DNA of 64,000 nt from Protopterus annectens (GCF_019279795.1 NC_056739.1:9900029-9964028); one strand, 5' to 3'; numbered from the stretch's first letter, positions 10,791-23,159 are shown. Numbers and translations: made by a program. The notes: generated by a model not told the origin, from the letters alone.

Positions 10791-11560
10791 GAATTTCTGT
10801 TTTGTGTTGCTTGGGGAAAGTTGCCTATTTTTGCTTCATGCTATTCACTTTCCTTCTCTTCCTTCACTGCTTTAATTACTATAAAAGGTAGTGTAATTTG
10901 TGCAAGGCCATAACTAACATGGAGCCCCCAGTGCAAGCTGTTATGGGACGCAGTCGATATTACACAATAAGTGCCAATCATTCCCAGCAAGTCAATGATG
11001 CTGAGCACAAGTAACCACACCTCTCAATCTCTTACTGCAGGAAATCTGGACAAAGCCAAAAATAGTAGGTGGTCAAAGGCCCAAAAACAGAGACAGATTT
11101 CACATATTGCTCTTATAAACTTAGAAAGTTTCTAGACTAACTGTGTTTGTGTTAGTGTGCATTTCCTCAAAAATACAAAGTCTGGAACTCAAATGTTTGT
11201 CATTGTTTAGTGACTTCAGTCTCAGTGATTTACTAGAAACCATACATTTTTTGAGTAATAAACCAAAAACTTGAAGCAGAAATCTAGACATTTCAGTGAA
11301 AATCTGGAGAGTTGAAAGGTATGCAAGTACCAGTAATCATTTAAGAAGCTGTGATTAACATTGCAACTCCTTATTTGTAAGACTGCTTAAATATTAGCAA
11401 ATGTGGCAAGGAGACAGGGCAGCTCTGTACCAATTTGTTTTGCCAGATACTTTGGCTATAGTTGATTTTTTTTGCACTTCAACTTATGCTATATGGAGCA
11501 CCAGCTGGAGAATGTTTTTTTATTTTATTTTATGTTACATTTGCTTACCAGGGCATCATC
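10791..11560 (-). mobile_element. Foreign insert inside CR1, inverted copy of 5780-6590
   Basis: Non-LINE sequence replaces the endonuclease/RT linker and the first half of the RT. It contains the TIR element 11019-11320. The copy at 5780-6590 has the same internal order and the same RT-side junction. Confidence 0.75.
11019..11320. mobile_element. TIR element (ACCTCTCAAT...GTTGAAAGGT), second copy
   Basis: Imperfect inverted termini match the element at 6024-6316 over the full length, in reverse orientation. It is non-coding. Confidence 0.65.
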
Positions 11561-12185
11561 CTGTTTAACCAATCTGGATGTATATTTGTTGCTGATGTAG
11601 ATCGAGACACCTTCACCTTTGGATTCTGTCTGTGCTGCTGTTAGTCTAAATGTGTGGTAGGCACTGTAGCATTGCACTGCCAGAGTACTTTCCATGGCTT
11701 TAAACCAAGTCTCAGTAATGGCGCAGATGTCAATATTTTCCAGAGTGAGGAGAGCTAGTAGGGTGTAGCGTTTCTTGTTTAGGTTCCTAAAATTGAGCAG
11801 TAACACCTTGAGGTTGTTGTTTTCTTTTGGGGGAGGGGTTGTGTTGGGAGATTTTTAATTTTCTCATTTTCTAAAAAGTCTCTAAGTGGTGGATAAAGGT
11901 TTCACTAAGATCTGAAAATCCAGGGGGATAGGTGCAGACCATCCTTGGTGAAGCAATGTGGCCTGTGATAGCCTGTACTCTGAGCCAGTAATCAAGGAGC
12001 CGCAATCCTCATCACTGACAGCAGTGAGGGATGGCCACTAGGAGCAAAAATGGATTCACACAATATTTTCATATGCAGCTGTTTGCAACAAGCACAATTT
12101 CCCCTAAGAGCACACAAGGAGCACACTCCAGACCTGGAACTGGACTCTCTTTCTCTCTCCAGGCCCTAAACAAGACTCCACACTG

Positions 12186-12230
12186 ACCACTACTCCAAGT
12201 AGCTGACACACACACACACTTGGATATCTG

Positions 12231-12284
<54 letters not shown>

Positions 12285-12291
12285 AGATACA

Positions 12292-12366
<75 letters not shown>
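12186..12366. repeat. (CA)n microsatellite
   Basis: Almost continuous CA repeats with short interruptions near 12220-12235 and 12279-12293. Confidence 0.98.
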
Positions 12367-12368
<2 letters not shown>

Positions 12369-13187
12369 GGGAAAGGCTAGCACAGATTTACCAGCTGCGC
12401 CCTCCTCTGCCCAGACTATAAGGTAATTAGTCTCCCACCAGTCAGCTACTCTAAGGCTCTTACAAGGGTACCCCTTTATACTGAGTAAAATTAATACTAA
12501 TATAAATGGTAGAGTTTGATCAGTGCAGCAAAGTGTTCAGGAGTGGTCACAGTGTCACTAAAATAAGTATAAGTATTCTCAAGATTTTAAAAGTATTCTT
12601 TAAAATACCAGCCACAATGAAAGGTATAGAAATATTTAATAATAAATAATAAAATAGAAAACATGAGAATACTGAAGATCTAGTTACAATAAACACTGGA
12701 GTTTCAATCACAGGAGATATAAAATTAACACTATTGGATAGATTCACACAGATGCAGAAAAACAATACTTAACTAATCTCACTATATTTTCCTGACTGAC
12801 TAAATAATTTATTGTTCCCTAGTTTAGTTACATACTACAGCAAGGCAAGATTATGAGTGTTGAGTTGCTTACTACAGCAGGGCAAGATGAGGTGTGAGGT
12901 TGTGTGAGTTATTTGTGAGAAATCTTTCCTGTCAGGTTCTGGAAGACAAAGTGCTGCTGTGAAAGTTCCGTCATATCTCTCACTAATATCTAAAGAATAA
13001 TTTCAGTGCTGGTTATAAAATGACATCACATCTGGTCACCTGACTCTGGTACAATACACACCCAGAGTTTTGCTAAGATCTATTGCAGCATCTGAAAGCC
13101 ATAAAACAATTTCAAAAATGTCCACCCTTCCAGGGTAACAAGTAGTTCACCAGAAAGACAATATTTGACAAACACTAGGCAGGATTT
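12367..13187. other. No feature recognised
   Basis: AT-rich sequence. Near 12832-12892 the phrase ACTACAGCARGGCAAGAT recurs twice, a small local repeat. No coding signature is seen. Confidence 0.4.
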
Positions 13188-15055
13188 TTGCCAAGTCAAA
13201 AATTTAACAGGTCACAGAGAGCAACATTTAATGCATCTCTGATGGTTGTTAATGCTAGGAGAATTAATAATAAAGTTTTTTTTTTACTGGAAAATTTGCT
13301 ACATTCCCACAAGATTGATGTTATTATTGTTTGTGAAAAATGGTTAAAGAACAATGACTGGAAACTAGTTCTATCGGGTATAAATATTTTTACTGTAACA
13401 GACATTTTAACAAAAAATCAGGTGGAGGTGTTATGACAGGGATTAAAGATAGTTATGAGACCTGTGATTATTACATGTTCAGTGATAACACCAATACTAT
13501 AGACTATGTAACTGTGATAATGAAGACAACCCTGGAACATATAACAATTGTTGGAGTGTATAGACCACCAAAGTCAAGTGCAGATGACCTGGAGGAATTC
13601 ATACATTTCTTGCATGAAACACAGAAAAGAATAATAATATTAGCTGGGGACTTAAATTTACCAGAAACAGACTGGAATAATATTGATTCAACAATGTTAG
13701 TAAGGAAATTATTCACAACGTATATTCAGGAACAACAATTGCTTCAGATTGTAAAAAAAACGACCAGGGGACAGAACATACTAGACATTGTTTGTGTTCC
13801 TAAATTATTGTTACTTCAAGTCAAGTTTTACCACATAGATATGCAGTGATCATGGGGTTATAAAGGTTAATTTGTTGCTTGATAATTCCCCCAAACTGAA
13901 ATCTAAACCAATGCACAGAAGGTTAATTACAGATTATATGGAAGCAAAACAGTCACCATGTAAAACTAACTGGAGTGAGGTGTTCAGTGGAAAAACTGCA
14001 TATGGAATGTAGAAAGTTTGAAAGAGAAACTGTTTGAGTCCAAAAAAATAAAAAAAAATGTTTAACATCAGGCTCTAGATACAACATCAGGGAGATATAT
14101 TTCCATAAGAACAAGATATCTGATTAAGGTGAGAAATAAAAAAATATAAGAAATGGAAGACAGGTTGAACTACAACTTTGAAAACTAAAATAAACAAGTT
14201 GGACAAACAGATTAAGCATAGTGTGAGACAAGATCAAGAAAAATTTGAAGAAAATTTATATAAAGGTATTGAGCATAATAGGAAACGTTTTTATCAATAC
14301 ATAAGATGTGGAAGGAGTAAAGACACACAAATTGATAAACCGTGTGCAGATTCTGAAATTTTTCTCAGACACAACAGATTATAGATATATTTGCAAAATC
14401 TTATACAAAACAGTTTGGCTCCACAAAAGGGGTGATAAGTTGTCCTAGTGATATCCAGGTTACCCCAGATACTGGAATCAAATTAGATTAAATTGAAAAA
14501 GAAGTGCGCAAACTGGATCTAAACAAAGCACAGGGAGGAGAAGGAATTAGTAACGATCTGAGAACACTTCAGCAAGAATTTACGGTACCATTATATCTAT
14601 TATTCACTAGGTCATATAAATATAGGGATATTCCTCAAGATTGGAGACATGCGCTTATTAAACCTATCTTCAAGGGAAAAGGGAGTAGGACAAACCCACC
14701 GTCATATAGACTCTTAAGTCTATTTTCATGTTGTGGAAAAATAATGGAGAAGGTAATATTGTATAATTATTGTCAGAACTGGATAAGTTGGGACTTGAAA
14801 ACATATACCAGCATGCATATGTTGAAAACCAATCTATTACCACCTGTAACATGATGTTTTATAACAATATAATAACAGGTATAAATGAAAAAGTGTGCTG
14901 TGATGTCATTTATATAGATTTAACTTCAGCATTTGTCAGGGTAATACACAAAACACTGATCAATAAATTAGTACAACTGTTTGATGCACAAGCTAGGTGC
15001 TGTAAGCTTAATTCCGCACAATGCTTCACTGTATTACATGTTACAGTCCTAATAT
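13188..15055 (+). pseudogene. Degenerate LINE with AP-endonuclease and RT (CR1 supergroup, distinct family)
   Basis: In order: an endonuclease start with VVNARRINNK and VIIVCEKWL (13188-13436); IVGVYRPPKS, ILAGDLNLPETDW and TTRGQNILDIV (13433-13849); a linker; then RT with LNKAQGGEGISNDL (normally KSPGPDG), RDIPQDWRHALIKPIFKGKG (14504-14854), and VIYIDLTSAF (14905-14940, decayed motif A). The YxDD region is not seen. Frames change repeatedly. Codon choice is more AT-rich than in the CR1 copies nearby, and the protein motifs differ clearly, so this is a separate LINE family. The 3' end is lost by 15055. Confidence 0.85.
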
Positions 15056-15559
15056 AGTTTTACAGATATATTTTACTGTCTAAGCATTTACTTCTATGCA
15101 GGGAATTGCCAGTCACTCCTGCATGTTGCACAGCTCCACGCAAACCACCGAATTTATAGCACTCAGAAAACAGCTGGAAAATTATTCCTTTGCCCTTTAG
15201 CCAATAAATGACTAAACGTTGAGCTCACCTGGATTGCTTCCCAACTCATAGAGACCAGGCAAATTCATTAAGTAAAACATTTCTTAAACTTTTTTGAATA
15301 ATATTTTCCTTAAATATGTGTTTAACGACATATCATCATTGAACCCTAACTTACTGGTACTGTTTAAGCACAACTGCTATTTAGACTCTGCTAAAAGTAA
15401 ACTATTTTTTTAAATCTTTACCCTTTTTCCTTTTCTTACTACATGTAAAACTTGAAAAGTAAAATTAACATAATTTGTCAGAAACTTCTTTGTGGAGCTT
15501 TAAAGCATTTGTTTCCATATATCTTCTAACATCAGAAACAGGGTTCCTGTTCTGTTTTC
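15056..15559. other. No feature recognised
   Basis: AT-rich sequence between the degenerate LINE and the 42-bp minisatellite. Confidence 0.45.
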
Positions 15560-15722
15560 CCAACCCAAAAACAACTTCATGCACACCTGGTCATAGGTAT
15601 CCCCACTCAAAAACTACTGCATGCATAGTTGGCTACTGGCCTCCCCACACAAAAACTCTGGCTGTAGGCTGGTAGAAAGTGACACAAAAACTACTAAATG
15701 CACAACTGGCTGTAGGTCTCCC
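15560..15722. repeat. 42-bp minisatellite, left part (decayed)
   Basis: Diverged units of the pattern AACTACTGCATGCACAACTG / GCTGTAGGTCTCCCCACAC, about three to four copies. The array stops at CCCCACAC where the CR1 begins and resumes in register at 18789. Confidence 0.85.
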
Positions 15723-15871
15723 CACACCCTGAGTAACATCTTACCCTCACCAAGAATGATGCCACAATATAAAGACAAAATGATCAATTTTAACAATTGG
15801 CTAACCTATTAGTGTCATTCTATGGGGATCCAGTGTCTGTCAGCCTGGGATGACATGCTTGACAAGCCACA

Positions 15872-17362
15872 TTGCTTCGCCAGGGACGGCTTGCACCTGT
15901 CACCCTTAGGCTTTCGAATACTGGCAAAGGCTCTTGCCACCCCCATAGTGCCTTTTTTAGGCAAGGCTCAAAAGACAAACCCACCTCTATAGACAATACC
16001 AGAAACAAAAAACTAAGGGTAATGCTACTCAACGCTAGAAGTCTAAACCTCAAGATGCATGCACTCGAGGCACTCCTCAGTATGGAGAAAATTGATATCT
16101 GTGCAGTAACAGAAACCTGGTTAAAGGCTCCAGAGAGCACACCAGCATTACCAGGATTCAACTCATACCATTCTTTTTGGCCCAAGAACTCGGACCGAAA
16201 TACTAAAGGTGGGGGAGTAAACATCTTCATCAAGGATACCCACACCTCCAGGTTAGTGGCACTGCATGAGGCAGCGGAGACCATCCATGTGCAACTAACA
16301 GTAGGTAAAACTGCTCTTCAGTTTGTAGCCTGCTACAGATCACTCACCCTGACTCAGGACCCCCACTCGGCATTCCTGAGAACATTGGAAAATATGAAGG
16401 TCTCACCAAACACCATGATATTGGGGGACGTCAACTACCCAAACATTGACTGGGAAAACTACTCAAGCCCCAACTCTTTTGCCCAACGGTTCCTTGAGTT
16501 TATAAACTCAAATGCCTTGGAACAACTGGTTACCACTCCCACAAGAGGGGACAACATACTGGACTTGGTCATCACCAACATGGGGGCTAAATGTTCCATA
16601 CCAGAGGTAAACCCCTCGTTGTTAAGATCAGACCATAAACTAATCACAGTGGACATCCACATCCCGACCCCACCCCCAGCCAAGGAAACCACTGTGAAAA
16701 ATTTCTCAAAAGCAAACTTTACACTTCTCAAGACCGAGGTGGAAAGTTTCATAGCCCCAGGGCATATGGAAAATGCTTCCCAAACTGCAGAATCCTTTAC
16801 AAATGCACTCTATGTGCACCTACAGAAATGCATAGATCGTGCCATCCCAAGTAAAACCAAGACTCACTCCTCCAAAAACAGGAGACCAGTGTGGTGGACA
16901 CTGGCCATAAATAAGCTATACAACAGAAGGAGGAAACTATTACATGAAAAGGCAAAATCCCAAAAAGGGAAGGCATCCCTGATCAGTACTAGTAAGAAAC
17001 TTCGATTCCTCATAAAATCACCAAAGGCTAGCTTTGAAACAAAAATCACCAAAGACTCTAAAGATAATCATAAGGCATTCTTTAGCTACGTCAAGAATCT
17101 GGGAGGCAACTCTCAGTTATGCTCTGAGCTGGTGCAAAATGGCATAAAATACACTGAACCCACTGACATTGTCAACACATCCTGGCGGACAGGTTCAGTG
17201 CAAACTTTACCCCCCTCCCCCCAAAAAGAGCCAGTGTCTGTCCCAGAAGAATGCAATCCCCCTGACATCACAGACACACAGGTGAAAGCAGCCCTTGCTA
17301 AAGTAAAAAACACAGCATCAATGGAACTGGATGGTATCCCGGGCTGTGTCAAAATGAACTAA
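15872..17362 (+). pseudogene. CR1 ORF2 endonuclease part (496 codons open)
   Basis: An apurinic/apyrimidinic-type endonuclease that would nick the target for target-primed reverse transcription. Visible motifs in order: LLNARSLNLK (catalytic Asn; residues 50-60), DICAVTETWL (catalytic Glu), GGGVNIFIKD, ACYRS, ILGDVNYPNIDWEN (GDFN block with Asp; the family usually has Phe for Val), TPTRGDNILDLVITN, and LRSDHKLITV (SDH motif). A basic linker follows (WWTLAINKLYNRRRKLL), then the start of RT (KVKNTASMELDGIPGCV, normally TASMGPDG). The frame ends early near 17362 after a deletion relative to the copy at 58740. The upstream 40 codons overlap the end of ORF1 in another frame, so the true start is uncertain. 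Confidence 0.9.
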
Positions 17363-18700
17363 ACCCTCACATAAATTCGCTGTTCCAACTCAGCCTTACC
17401 ACAGGTTATGTACCCAAAGAATGGCGTACAGCAACAGTGATCCCACTTCACAAAGGTGGCGCCACAATGGATCCTGGGAACTATTGCCCTATAAGCCTGA
17501 CTAGCCTGGTCTGCAAGGCTATGGAGCGCATCATCATGGATCTCATAAACAAAGACATTGGGAACCTCCAAACACTGGACCCTACCCAATTTGGCTTTGT
17601 TAAAGGCAGATCTTGCCTCCTAAACCTAGATGACTTCTCCAAAACAGTTACCAAAGCCATAGATGAGGGAAAGGTAGTCCACACAGCCTACCTGGACCTC
17701 GCAAAGGCATTCGACACAATACCCCACTCTGGCATCATAAATAAGCTTACTAGTTTAAATATTAACCCATATGGCTCAGGGATAGAATTCACATGGTCAG
17801 AGTCATGGGTGCCATGTCCAACTCTAAACCGGTTACAAGGGTTGTCCCACAGGGCTCAGTCCTGGGACTCCTCTTGTTTGGTATTTACTTCTCTGAGGTA
17901 CAGGCAAACATGGGAGGACTGTGGCTCACCAAGTTTGCAGATGATTGCAAACTGGGAGCCATAATAGACTCTCCAGCTGACACAAGCATCCTCCTGAAGG
18001 GCCTTACGGAGATGGATACCTGGTGTCAGAACCATGGCCTCAAGCTAAATGCCAAAAAGTGCATAGTCATCCCCTTTGGGAAAAACAAAATGCCCACAAA
18101 CTACCACATAGGAGGTAATCCACTAAGTACCGAAGAAGTAGTTAGGGATCTGGGGACCCAAGTAGATAGTAGCCTCTCCTTTGACAATCACATTGTCAAA
18201 GTGGTTAGAAAAACCTTCTATATAGCTCACCTAATCACAAAAGGGTTTACATCTAGATCAAGAGAGGTCATTGTGCCCCTCTACTCATCACTCATCAGGC
18301 CCATAATTGAGTACAATGCCCCATTTGGGATGTACCTTACCCGACACCTGCAACAACTGGAGAGATCACAAAAATACCTCATCAAGAGGATCGTGGGCCT
18401 CAAACAGATGCCCTATGCAACCCGGAACTGTTGGACATGCTCCACCTCAAGAAAACCAATTCCATTAAAACTACACGCTCCAGGGATTTAAACCTTAGCA
18501 CAACAATAAACAGGACATGCTGGATGGATAGATTCATATCCCAAAGGCTTCCCTCACTCTGGAATAGAATACCAGTTCATGTTAGACAGAGCCCCTCGCT
18601 GACCCTCTTCAAGAGAAATCTTGATGAGTGGATGGGTAATCGTAAATTTACTCCTGGGATCACTTCTTTGGCCCTGCTGGACAGAGGCTCAGGAATCTAG
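17363..18700 (+). pseudogene. CR1 ORF2 reverse transcriptase part, broken
   Basis: Reads TVIPLHKGGATMDPGNYCPI, TQFGFVKGRSCLLNL, YLDLAKAFDTIPHS (motif A), VPQGSVLGLLLFGIYFSE (motif B), LTKFADDCKLGAII (motif C, FADD), NAKKCIVIPFGKNK, VRDLGTQVDSSLSFDNH, RPIIEYNAPFGMYLTRHL, and the C-terminal WNRIPVHVRQSPSLTLFKRN. A short deletion near 17770-17800, where the other copy has TRWVANWLKDRTH, shifts the frame. A larger deletion near 18415 removes the AWLKKLQLYSVAYRLL region. It is dead. Confidence 0.93.
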
Positions 18701-18788
18701 TCTAAAAGGGAGGCGAAAGCCAACATTCTGGCTAGGCTTATAAATGTCCTAGGGCAGATAACCTAGTACTTACCTATGAACCTATGAA

Positions 18789-18945
18789 CAAAAATTACTG
18801 CATGCACAACTGGCTGTAGGTCTCCCCACTCAAACAATACTGCATGCACAACTGGTTGTAGGTCTCTCCACACAAAAACTACTGCATGCACAACTGGCTG
18901 TAGGTCTCTCCACACAAAAACTACTGCATGCACAACTGGCTGTAG
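18789..18945. repeat. 42-bp minisatellite, right part
   Basis: Four units at an exact 42-bp spacing (TGCATGCACAACTG at 18799, 18841, 18883 and 18925). The first unit starts directly after the CR1 tail, in phase with the left part at 15560-15722. The right edge abuts the 3' end of an RTE-like LINE. Confidence 0.95.
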
Positions 18946-21900
18946 GTCATCATTACCATTATCAGTCCCCTTGTTCCCATTTTCTCTGTGGGGCCGGGGT
19001 ATCTTGTTAACTGTCTCCATCTCTCTCAACTTAGTGCCACACTCCTGCCTTCTTTAACACTCATGCTTGACTGTCACAGATCTTCGTTCACACAATCCAT
19101 CCACCTCTTTGCTGGACGTCCTTGTTTCCTCTTCTTCTTGTCTGTTCCAAATCTTCTTCACCAGATTGTCTTCTGCTTTTCTGCACATGTGTCTGAACCA
19201 CTGTATTCTGTTCTCTTTGATCTTTTTCTACAATTGGAGCTACTTTGGCTTCAGCTCTTATGTCATCATTTCTTCATCTGTCACACAGTGGGCATCCTAC
19301 CACCCTTCTCAGGCACTTCATTTCCATCACCTGTAGCTTCTTCATCTGTTCTGACGTTACTCCCCAGGTTTCTGTACCATACAGTAGTAATGGTTGCACC
19401 ACTGTCTTGTACACCTTACTTTTCAGCTTCTTTGGCATTCTACTGTCGTAGACTACATCTGAGACTCAATGCCGGTTAGCTGCAGCCCCTCTGATTCTAG
19501 CTTTGACCTCTTCTTTCAGACTTCCCTTCCCCTCAACCACCCCCTCACAGATACTTAAAGGTCTTTGCCTTTTCCTCTGTCTTCCCTTCTATCTCAATTC
19601 TCAGATTCTTCTGATTTCCCCAGTTTGCTGCCATCACCACTGTCTTATCTTTGCTTAGCTTCATCCCATGTTATCTTCAGATTTACATTCCATTCCCCTC
19701 TCCTTTGATAAAATTCTTGCTCAGAGACTGCCTGTAATGCCACATCATCTGCATACAGCAACTTTGTTGATCTTCCCCTCCAACCTGTTTGCTAATGTAA
19801 TCCATCACCCGTATGAATAGCAGTGGGCTCAGAGCTGAACACTGGTGCAAACCAAGTCCCACTGGGAATCCCTCTGTGAGGCAGAACACTGTTCATACTT
19901 GAGTCATTGGGTCTTTGTACATAGCCTGCACTAATTCTGCAAGTGTTTCTGGGACTTTGAATCACTGCAGTACTACTCATCTCAGCTTTCTTGGGACCTT
20001 GTCATTTGTTTTCTCCAAGTCTAGGAATTCCCAGTTGGATTCTTTCCTCATCTCTACCATCTTCTCAGCTATTTGTCTCACTGCAAACATCAGATCAGTT
20101 GTGCTGCATACTGATCTGAATCCGAACTGCTCATTTCCCATCTTACATTCTACTATTCTGCGTATCCATTTATCAGTCACCCTCTCCCAGAACTTTCATG
20201 CAATGTGATAGGAGTTTGATGCCTCTGAGGCCCACAGTTGTGGGTCCCCTTTGTCCTTGTACATTGGTATGAGTATGCTTATTCTTCAGTCGTCTGGGAT
20301 ATACTTTTTTTCTCCACACTGCTATGAGTACCCTCAGGAGCCATTTGTCCCCTACCTCACCTAGCACTTTTATCATATCATTTGAGCCTGCTGCTTTCCC
20401 TGACTTCATCTTCCTTAGTGATGTTCTTACTTCTTCTAGGCTGGGCTCCTCTTTTTCTCTCATCGTAGGCTGTTTCTGGGACAGTACAGCTTCTGTGGGG
20501 TTTTCTTCATTTAGAAGCTGCTGGAAATGCTCTTTCCATCTGCCTTTGATGTCCTGTGGATTGGTGAGCAGGTTGTTGCTGGCATCCCTTATGAAGAATG
20601 ACTATCTTCTTTATCTTTCTGTCTTTGCCTTGCAACCTGATATAGTTTCTTTGTGTCTACTGAGTCACTTTCCAGAAGCTGGTAGAGTGTCTCTAATGCC
20701 CTATTCTTTGCTATTGCAACTCCTTTCTTAGCTTCTTTGTTAGCCAGCCAGTATTCCCTTCCTAGCTGTTGGTCCTTTCTATTTCCCACTTTTTCCTGCA
20801 TTCTTTCTGTTTTTTGATGACTTCCTGAATTTATGCATTCCACCACCAGCTTTCCTTATGTACCTTATTTCCATATCTGGCTCGGTCACATAACTGTTCT
20901 GTTCTGTAGTCCTCACACATGGCTCTGCCATTCTTATTTAACTCCCCTTGGGGTGCTAGAGGCCCTCAGTAATTCCTTGAACTGTTGTACTTTCTCTCCA
21001 GTCAACTTCCAGGTTTTTCGCCTGGTCTCTGTTGACCTTAGAGCCTTCTCTGACCACTGCTTGCAGCTGATTGTGGCAACCAGTGGTTTATGCTGTGGGC
21101 TGACTGTTTCACTGAGGATGACTTTGCAATCATGGATTTTATTGCCAGTGCCCTTTCCTTACTAGGAGGAAGTCTACCTGAGTTGCATGTTGCTCTCTCT
21201 TGAACGTGACCTTGTGACTGTCTCTCTTTCTGAACCCTGTGTTGGCTACTATCAAGCCATTTGCCAGACAGAAGTCTAGAATGGGCTCTCCTTCTTTATT
21301 CCTGTTGCCCCACCCATGTGGACCCAGGCAGTCCTCATATCCCATTCTGCGGTGAGGCATAGGCTGAGATTATGAATACTACCCTATCATTACACTGGAG
21401 TCTGATTGCCATGAGTCTGCCACTAATTCTGATGATATCCCTCACTGCCTTCTGAAGCCTCTCTCTCATCACAATTCCCACACCATTTCTAGCCTGTCCC
21501 CCTACTGAGTAGTAGACTCTGAATCCCAAGCAAAGTGGCTTTGCTGCACTACCCTTCCATCTTGTACATAGGATATCTAACCTCTTCTGTATCATCATGT
21601 CACCAGCTTGCAAGCTGCATCCTGTCAATTCTCAGTTCACGTTTGGCAAGTTGATTGGTTTTACATCCAGCTTTCCATAAACAGAGCTAGCCTAGGTAAC
21701 CCAGGCTGGGCAACTAGACACCAGCCAACCAGTAGCTTATTGACCCAGAGGTGCTGGGCTTTATGGAGGGCACACACTGGCCAATAGGGGCACATACACT
21801 TCTCCCTCCATTAGCATGGGTCCCTGGTGTAGGACAAAGTAGGCTGGGTTCTCAACTCACTTATCACTGGTAACTGCCCATGCCCACGCCCATGCCCATT

Positions 21901-21960
21901 TTGGCAACGTTAGTCGATCGACATGACTGAATCACCTAGAGCCATATTTTATGCCACGGA
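18946..21960 (-). pseudogene. RTE-like LINE, near full length, decayed
   Basis: On the minus strand from about 21960: a 5' leader (CCAGTGTGTGCCCTCCATAA near 21780), then endonuclease with RLDILCTRWKG and ARNGVGIVMRERL (21335-21628), MGYEDCLGPHGWGNRNKEG, ILDFCLANGLIVANTGF and ATQVDFLLVRKG (21139-21360). RT follows with SLEEVRTSLRKMKSGKAAG and RGIKLLSHCMKVL (20173-20463), NEQFGFRSVCSTTDL and FLDLEKTNDKVPRKL (19977-20180), and GLHQCSALSPLLFIRVMDY (19683-19889). A C-terminal region and an ATG-rich 3' tail near 18946-18962 complete it. The motif style (YRGIKL.SH, LEKAYDRVPRE, VGLHQGSALSPFLF) is that of RTE-related APE LINEs. Frameshifts and stops are frequent. Its partner copy lies at 23160-26430 in the opposite orientation. 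Confidence 0.85.
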
Positions 21961-22149
21961 GAGGCTATAGCCCTGCCACAGCATGCAGTCTGTGATCCAT
22001 GTTCTCCTATCTTGAAGATAATGTGCACCACAGTAAATGCCAAAAGCGGTAGTTCTGTACAACTCTTCCCCTATTAGGGCACCATGTAGAGTCTGTGCTT
22101 CTGCCGCCCACAGCTCCATTCATTGTGAGTTTGAGACAGAAACATTCAA
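21961..22149. other. No clear feature between LINE 5' end and SINE
   Basis: Non-coding sequence. It may include further LINE 5' leader or flanking repeat, but I cannot assign it. Confidence 0.4.
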
Positions 22150-22296
22150 CATGTTTTTCAGAGGTGGGAGGGACCCCACAGAGACACAGGGAGGACATAC
22201 AAACTCCAAACAGGCATTGGTCAGAGGTCAGGATTGAACCTTGTATCTTGTGCATGGGAGGCAAAGACCCTAACCATTATGGCAACTGGTCTCTCC
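22150..22296 (-). mobile_element. tRNA-derived SINE
   Basis: The minus strand starts GAGACCAGTTGCCATAATGG (A-box-like) and TTAGGGTCTTTGCCTCCC, and has a B box AGGTTCAATCCTGA. It then enters a body GGAGTTTGTATGTCCTCC and CTGTGGGGTCCCTCCCACC. This body sequence is a widespread conserved block of fish and amphibian SINEs. A functional tRNA is excluded because no cloverleaf 3' half follows the B box. Confidence 0.8.
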
Positions 22297-23159
22297 GGGG
22301 GGGGGGGGGGCACTTCAAGTTTTTTTTATTCAGTGAAAGGTACAGCAAGGCTCCCACAAGAGGTTTGTTAAAAATTACTTGCATTAAACAATATCTGATT
22401 TCCTTCAAGGAAAAGTCCAGTGCTATAGCTACACAAATGTATGCATTACACAACAACTGTATAAGCTTGTGCATTAAGCAGAAGGTTCAACAGCTCAGTC
22501 CACTTACAAAGGGAAGCAATTATCTACAGTGAACCTCACTATTCCTCAGTAGGCTAATCCTAGAATGATAACAATTTTGGCCACATTATCAAAGTATGGA
22601 GAGAAATTCACTGTAGAATCAAGCAGAGCCTCTACATACCTAGAGATGCTCACAACCCAGCTATAGTGTTAAAAAACATGGCCTGTGTTTTCAAGTGGTT
22701 AGCATGTGCTTGATTTAAAATCATCTGCAAGAAGCCAATAACTTTGTAGAGCTCTGAATATAAAGTATTTATATTATTGACTTAGTTACATTTTGTTGAC
22801 CTGGCTGACCCATCTGAGTAAAGCTGATTTTCAGAGGGGACCAGGAAATCAAATTAAATAAAACATACAGAAAACAGTACAAAAATATTAAAGAAACTAA
22901 GTTAATTAACATATAATCCACCTCAAGGATAGAAAGTGCTGGGTTTAAACTTATGCCCCCCCACCCTCCCACAAGATGAACATGAGAGGTATGCAGTCAG
23001 TTTCAAGCAGTTGTCAGATAATTTAATGGTGTAATTTGTGTCTATCAGGGGAAGAGTTATATAGATCAACCATTTTAGGCCTCAGTTGTGTGCAGTATCC
23101 TCTAGAAAGGAGAGCACAGATCACAGATTGAGCACTGTGTCAGGGCTAGACACTTAGTG
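22297..23159. other. No feature recognised (G-run at 22297)
   Basis: A run of 13 G follows the SINE head. The rest is AT-rich with no recognised coding or RNA signature. Confidence 0.4.

Larger units (their letters stand above)
9913..12010 (-). pseudogene. CR1 LINE copy (ORF1 end, endonuclease, RT), interrupted
   Basis: From 12010 downward the minus strand reads the end of the esterase ORF1 (a KDGLHLSP-like block near 11925-11975). It continues into the AP-endonuclease start with LLLNFRNLN and DICAITETWF, and SIYISNKYTSRLV by 11570. It then breaks into about 760 bp of foreign sequence (10791-11555). It resumes at HWLTEFADDCKLGSII and NDWCKSHSLK, and continues to the conserved RT C-terminal region around 10068-10343 (MYQTRHLQQL, GINTLPYTDYLEAL). 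The catalytic RT core between motifs 0 and B is missing, and the 3' UTR is absent at about 9912. It cannot encode a functional protein. Confidence 0.85.
15722..18788 (+). mobile_element. 5'-truncated CR1 LINE copy
   Basis: It begins inside the esterase ORF1 (GAGTAACATCTTACCCTCAC, equal to SSILPSPR in the fuller copy at 57118). It contains the ORF1 end, endonuclease, RT and 3' UTR, and it ends in the (CCTATGAA) repeat at 18771-18788. It lies within a 42-bp minisatellite with no evident target duplication. Total length is about 3.07 kb, against about 4.4 kb for the fuller copy at 55880-60313. Confidence 0.93.

Noticed and set aside
12069-12383. 104-codon minus-strand frame with VCVCVC run
   Set aside because: Microsatellite translation.
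15820-16284. 154-codon minus-strand frame
   Set aside because: Antisense shadow of the CR1 endonuclease on the plus strand.
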